Below, one piece after another: positions 62,315 to 64,000 of a stretch of DNA of 64,000 nucleotides; position 1 is the stretch's first letter, and each line of letters starts with the position of its first letter. The stretch covers positions 1 through 64,000 of the forward strand of contig NZ_SMCQ01000010.1 of assembly GCF_004343035.1 (NCBI RefSeq), written 5' to 3'. Origin of the DNA: Longibaculum muris. GTDB lineage: Bacteria; Bacillota_I; Bacilli_A; Erysipelotrichales; Coprobacillaceae. Below the pieces are notes generated by a model. That model ran no database searches. It saw only the letters and a list, made by a program, of their open reading frames with translations, and was not told where the DNA came from. The position numbers were made by a program, and so were the translations under genes.

Positions 62315-63935
62315 CTTCTTGTAAAAAGCTCTCATCAGGATCAATGTAAATTGTTGAATAATGAGAGAGTATGACTTTCCCTGGTTTTGTTCCTTGAGGT
62401 TTTTTCAAAGTTCTAATCTTTGTATAATTCACAGGAACGGATGAGCTGTGCTTACCTTTAGAAAAGTAAGCTGCCATTTGACTCGCAAGACGAATTGTAT
62501 ATTCATCTAAATCTTCGCTATGCACAACGACATGGCTTCCTGGCATATCTTTGACATGGAACCACATATCATTTTTTGAAGCCATTTTAAAGGTAAGATA
62601 ATCATTTTGCAGATTATTCTTGCCTACATAAATTGAAATATTATCTTTTGTAAGATATGTTTCAATATGTAATTTCTTAGGACGATGAACTTGTTTGTTT
62701 TTCTTCTTTTTTAAATATCCTAGATTTTCTAATTCTTCTTTCATTTCTAAGGCATCATAATAAGATGCATTGTCCATTAAAGTAATTAAAGTATCAAAAT
62801 AATGAATTTCTTCTTTCGTTAAAGCAATCTGTTCTTCAAGATGAACTCGAGCATTTTTTGCCTTTTGGTATTTTGCATAATACTTATTTGCATTCGTTTT
62901 TCCATCATAGCGTTCATCAAGTTCAATTGTCATCATTGTTCCATCATAATAATTTTCAACTGTGACTTCTTTTTGACCTTTTTGAATACAATGAAGATTA
63001 GCAAATAATAAATCACCTTTAATACGATATTCATCACTATTTTGTGAATCAAACAAAGTCTTTTCTAATTTATTCAACTTATTAATATTTCTTTGATATT
63101 CATTTTGAATAAATCTTGCTAAATCAGATGTTTGTTGTTTAATACGATCCTTTTGATCAATCAAATGATAATGTTCATCCAATCCTTCAAATAAAGGATA
63201 AGCTTGATATTCACATTGTAAATGAGTTAATGGAATAATATGAAAATATTCCTTTTGATCAAGTTTATGAATATATAAAGTATTTGATTGACGTATTTCA
63301 TTTAAAACAGCTTGAAAATCTTGACCATGATCAAGACGATAGAGAACTTCACGAGATAATTCAGGGGAAAAACCTTGATAAATCTTTGTGAGGTTATCTG
63401 TTGGTTGAAATTCACTTTCAAATGGATTGCGTTTATCTAACAAAGGAGGAAGCTGATAGGTTGCTCCTGGCTGTAAGATACGAGCACTCATTGCGGGAGA
63501 AACGCGTTTTAAGCAATCAATGATTTTTAAATCATCATAAGTTAAAATCACATTAGAATGTTTTCCCATGATTTCAATATATAAATGAAGTTTGACTGTA
63601 TCTTTAAATTCATTTGTTGAAATCAATGAGAAATGAATAATACGATCTAATCCAACTTGTTCAATAGATTCAATGAAGGCTCCTTCTAAATGTTTTCTAA
63701 AAAGCATAGTTAAAGCATTAGGAGAAGGTGGCGTTGGATAAGAAAGTGATGTCAATTGGAGTCTTGCATAAACTGGATGTATTGACATCAAAAGTTTTGA
63801 ATTTGTGCCTTGAGCACGAATATGAAACAAAAGTTCATATTGAGATATCTGATATATCTTGTTAATTTTACCTCTCGTTAGTTGTGATTGTAGATTTTCA
63901 ACAACTCGAGAAAGCATTATTCCGTCATTTGCCAT
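62295..63935 (-). CDS. rqcH: RqcH (NFACT-family ribosome quality control factor)
   Basis: A 546-residue NFACT protein, long annotated as fibronectin-binding protein A. RqcH binds stalled 50S subunits and recruits tRNA-Ala to add alanine tails that mark unfinished proteins for degradation. The NFACT-N domain has MLSRVVENLQSQLTRGKINKIYQ, LYIEIMGKHSNVIL and RILQPGATYQLPP; coiled coils fill 270-400; the NFACT-R domain has GKNNLQNDYLTFK and DMWFHVKDMPGSHVVV. A minus-strand TGTTATACT (about 63957-63965) is the likely extended -10 box. Confidence 0.94.
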   Translation of the reverse strand: MANDGIMLSRVVENLQSQLTRGKINKIYQISQYELLFHIRAQGTNSKLLMSIHPVYARLQLTSLSYPTPPSPNALTMLFRKHLEGAFIESIEQVGLDRIIHFSLISTNEFKDTVKLHLYIEIMGKHSNVILTYDDLKIIDCLKRVSPAMSARILQPGATYQLPPLLDKRNPFESEFQPTDNLTKIYQGFSPELSREVLYRLDHGQDFQAVLNEIRQSNTLYIHKLDQKEYFHIIPLTHLQCEYQAYPLFEGLDEHYHLIDQKDRIKQQTSDLARFIQNEYQRNINKLNKLEKTLFDSQNSDEYRIKGDLLFANLHCIQKGQKEVTVENYYDGTMMTIELDERYDGKTNANKYYAKYQKAKNARVHLEEQIALTKEEIHYFDTLITLMDNASYYDALEMKEELENLGYLKKKKNKQVHRPKKLHIETYLTKDNISIYVGKNNLQNDYLTFKMASKNDMWFHVKDMPGSHVVVHSEDLDEYTIRLASQMAAYFSKGKHSSSVPVNYTKIRTLKKPQGTKPGKVILSHYSTIYIDPDESFLQEVNKVDC

Positions 63936-64000
63936 AATTTATCACCGATAAATAGTATAACATATTTCAAAAAGAATTGACATTAAAGTTGTGTTCATGT

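Overview
The window is chromosomal DNA from a low-GC, Gram-positive Bacillota. Genes are densely packed and most operons end in intrinsic terminators. A spoIIGA-sigE-sigG cluster and a probable spore-coat gene mark it as an endospore former. Pyruvate:ferredoxin oxidoreductase and a phosphofructokinase with pyrophosphate-type active-site residues point to an anaerobic fermenter. A dockerin-bearing cell-wall hydrolase next to a membrane-anchored cohesin-like protein, and the general gene repertoire, fit spore-forming gut Erysipelotrichia (Thomasclavelia/Coprobacillus-like). That placement is inference. I saw no insertion sequences, prophage, CRISPR array or rRNA.

Layout. 0.2-3.5 kb: secreted GH73-dockerin hydrolase and its probable anchor. 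3.5-8.6 kb: Nudix hydrolase, PepV-like dipeptidase, two tRNA-Leu genes (GAG and CAG anticodons), tex and a Spx/ArsC-like protein. 8.6-12.8 kb: LytTR regulator, DUF3021 membrane protein and an ABC-2 exporter. 12.9-16.9 kb: MoxR/DUF58/transglutaminase operon. 17.1-22.1 kb: phosphofructokinase and pyruvate:ferredoxin oxidoreductase, divergent. 22.2-29.5 kb: spoIIGA-sigE-sigG-ylmC-sepF-ylmH-divIVA-(T-box)-ileS, the same order as in Bacillus subtilis but lacking ylmD, ylmE and ylmG. The ylmD homologue (pgeF) lies elsewhere in the window, at 61.2 kb. 29.5-36.8 kb: EamA transporter, D,D-carboxypeptidase, HAD phosphatase, DUF523/TudS-like protein, mannose-6-phosphate isomerase, DUF4261 protein, malic enzyme.

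36.8-46.4 kb: a probable yjdF riboswitch with yjdF; a BlaI/M56-peptidase regulatory operon with two palindromic operators; groES-groEL behind two CIRCE elements; small enzymes; an autoregulated PadR/DUF2812 operon; a metallo-hydrolase and yebC. 46.5-51.3 kb: two flavoproteins and a KtrAB-type potassium uptake system. 51.3-64 kb: YfcE phosphodiesterase, a MacB/FtsX-type ABC transporter, a CmpB-family membrane protein, a secreted NlpC/P60 hydrolase with a repeat-rich upstream region, NAD(P)HX repair enzyme, a GGDEF protein with an altered signature, PgeF, a small Cys-rich coat-like protein behind a SigK-like promoter, and RqcH.

Most genes are conserved housekeeping functions. The observations most worth a second look are: (1) the promoter before spoIIGA, with a 21-nt spacer and Spo0A-box-like motifs as at B. 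subtilis spoIIG; (2) the DNGN active site of SpoIIGA and the short SigE pro-sequence; (3) the dockerin/cohesin-like pair; (4) two genes (ylmH and the metallo-hydrolase) whose start codons follow a terminator U-tract with no Shine-Dalgarno sequence; (5) the 11-bp-phased repeats before the NlpC/P60 gene; (6) the coat-like gene overlapping rqcH. Motif positions were counted by hand; no database search was possible.
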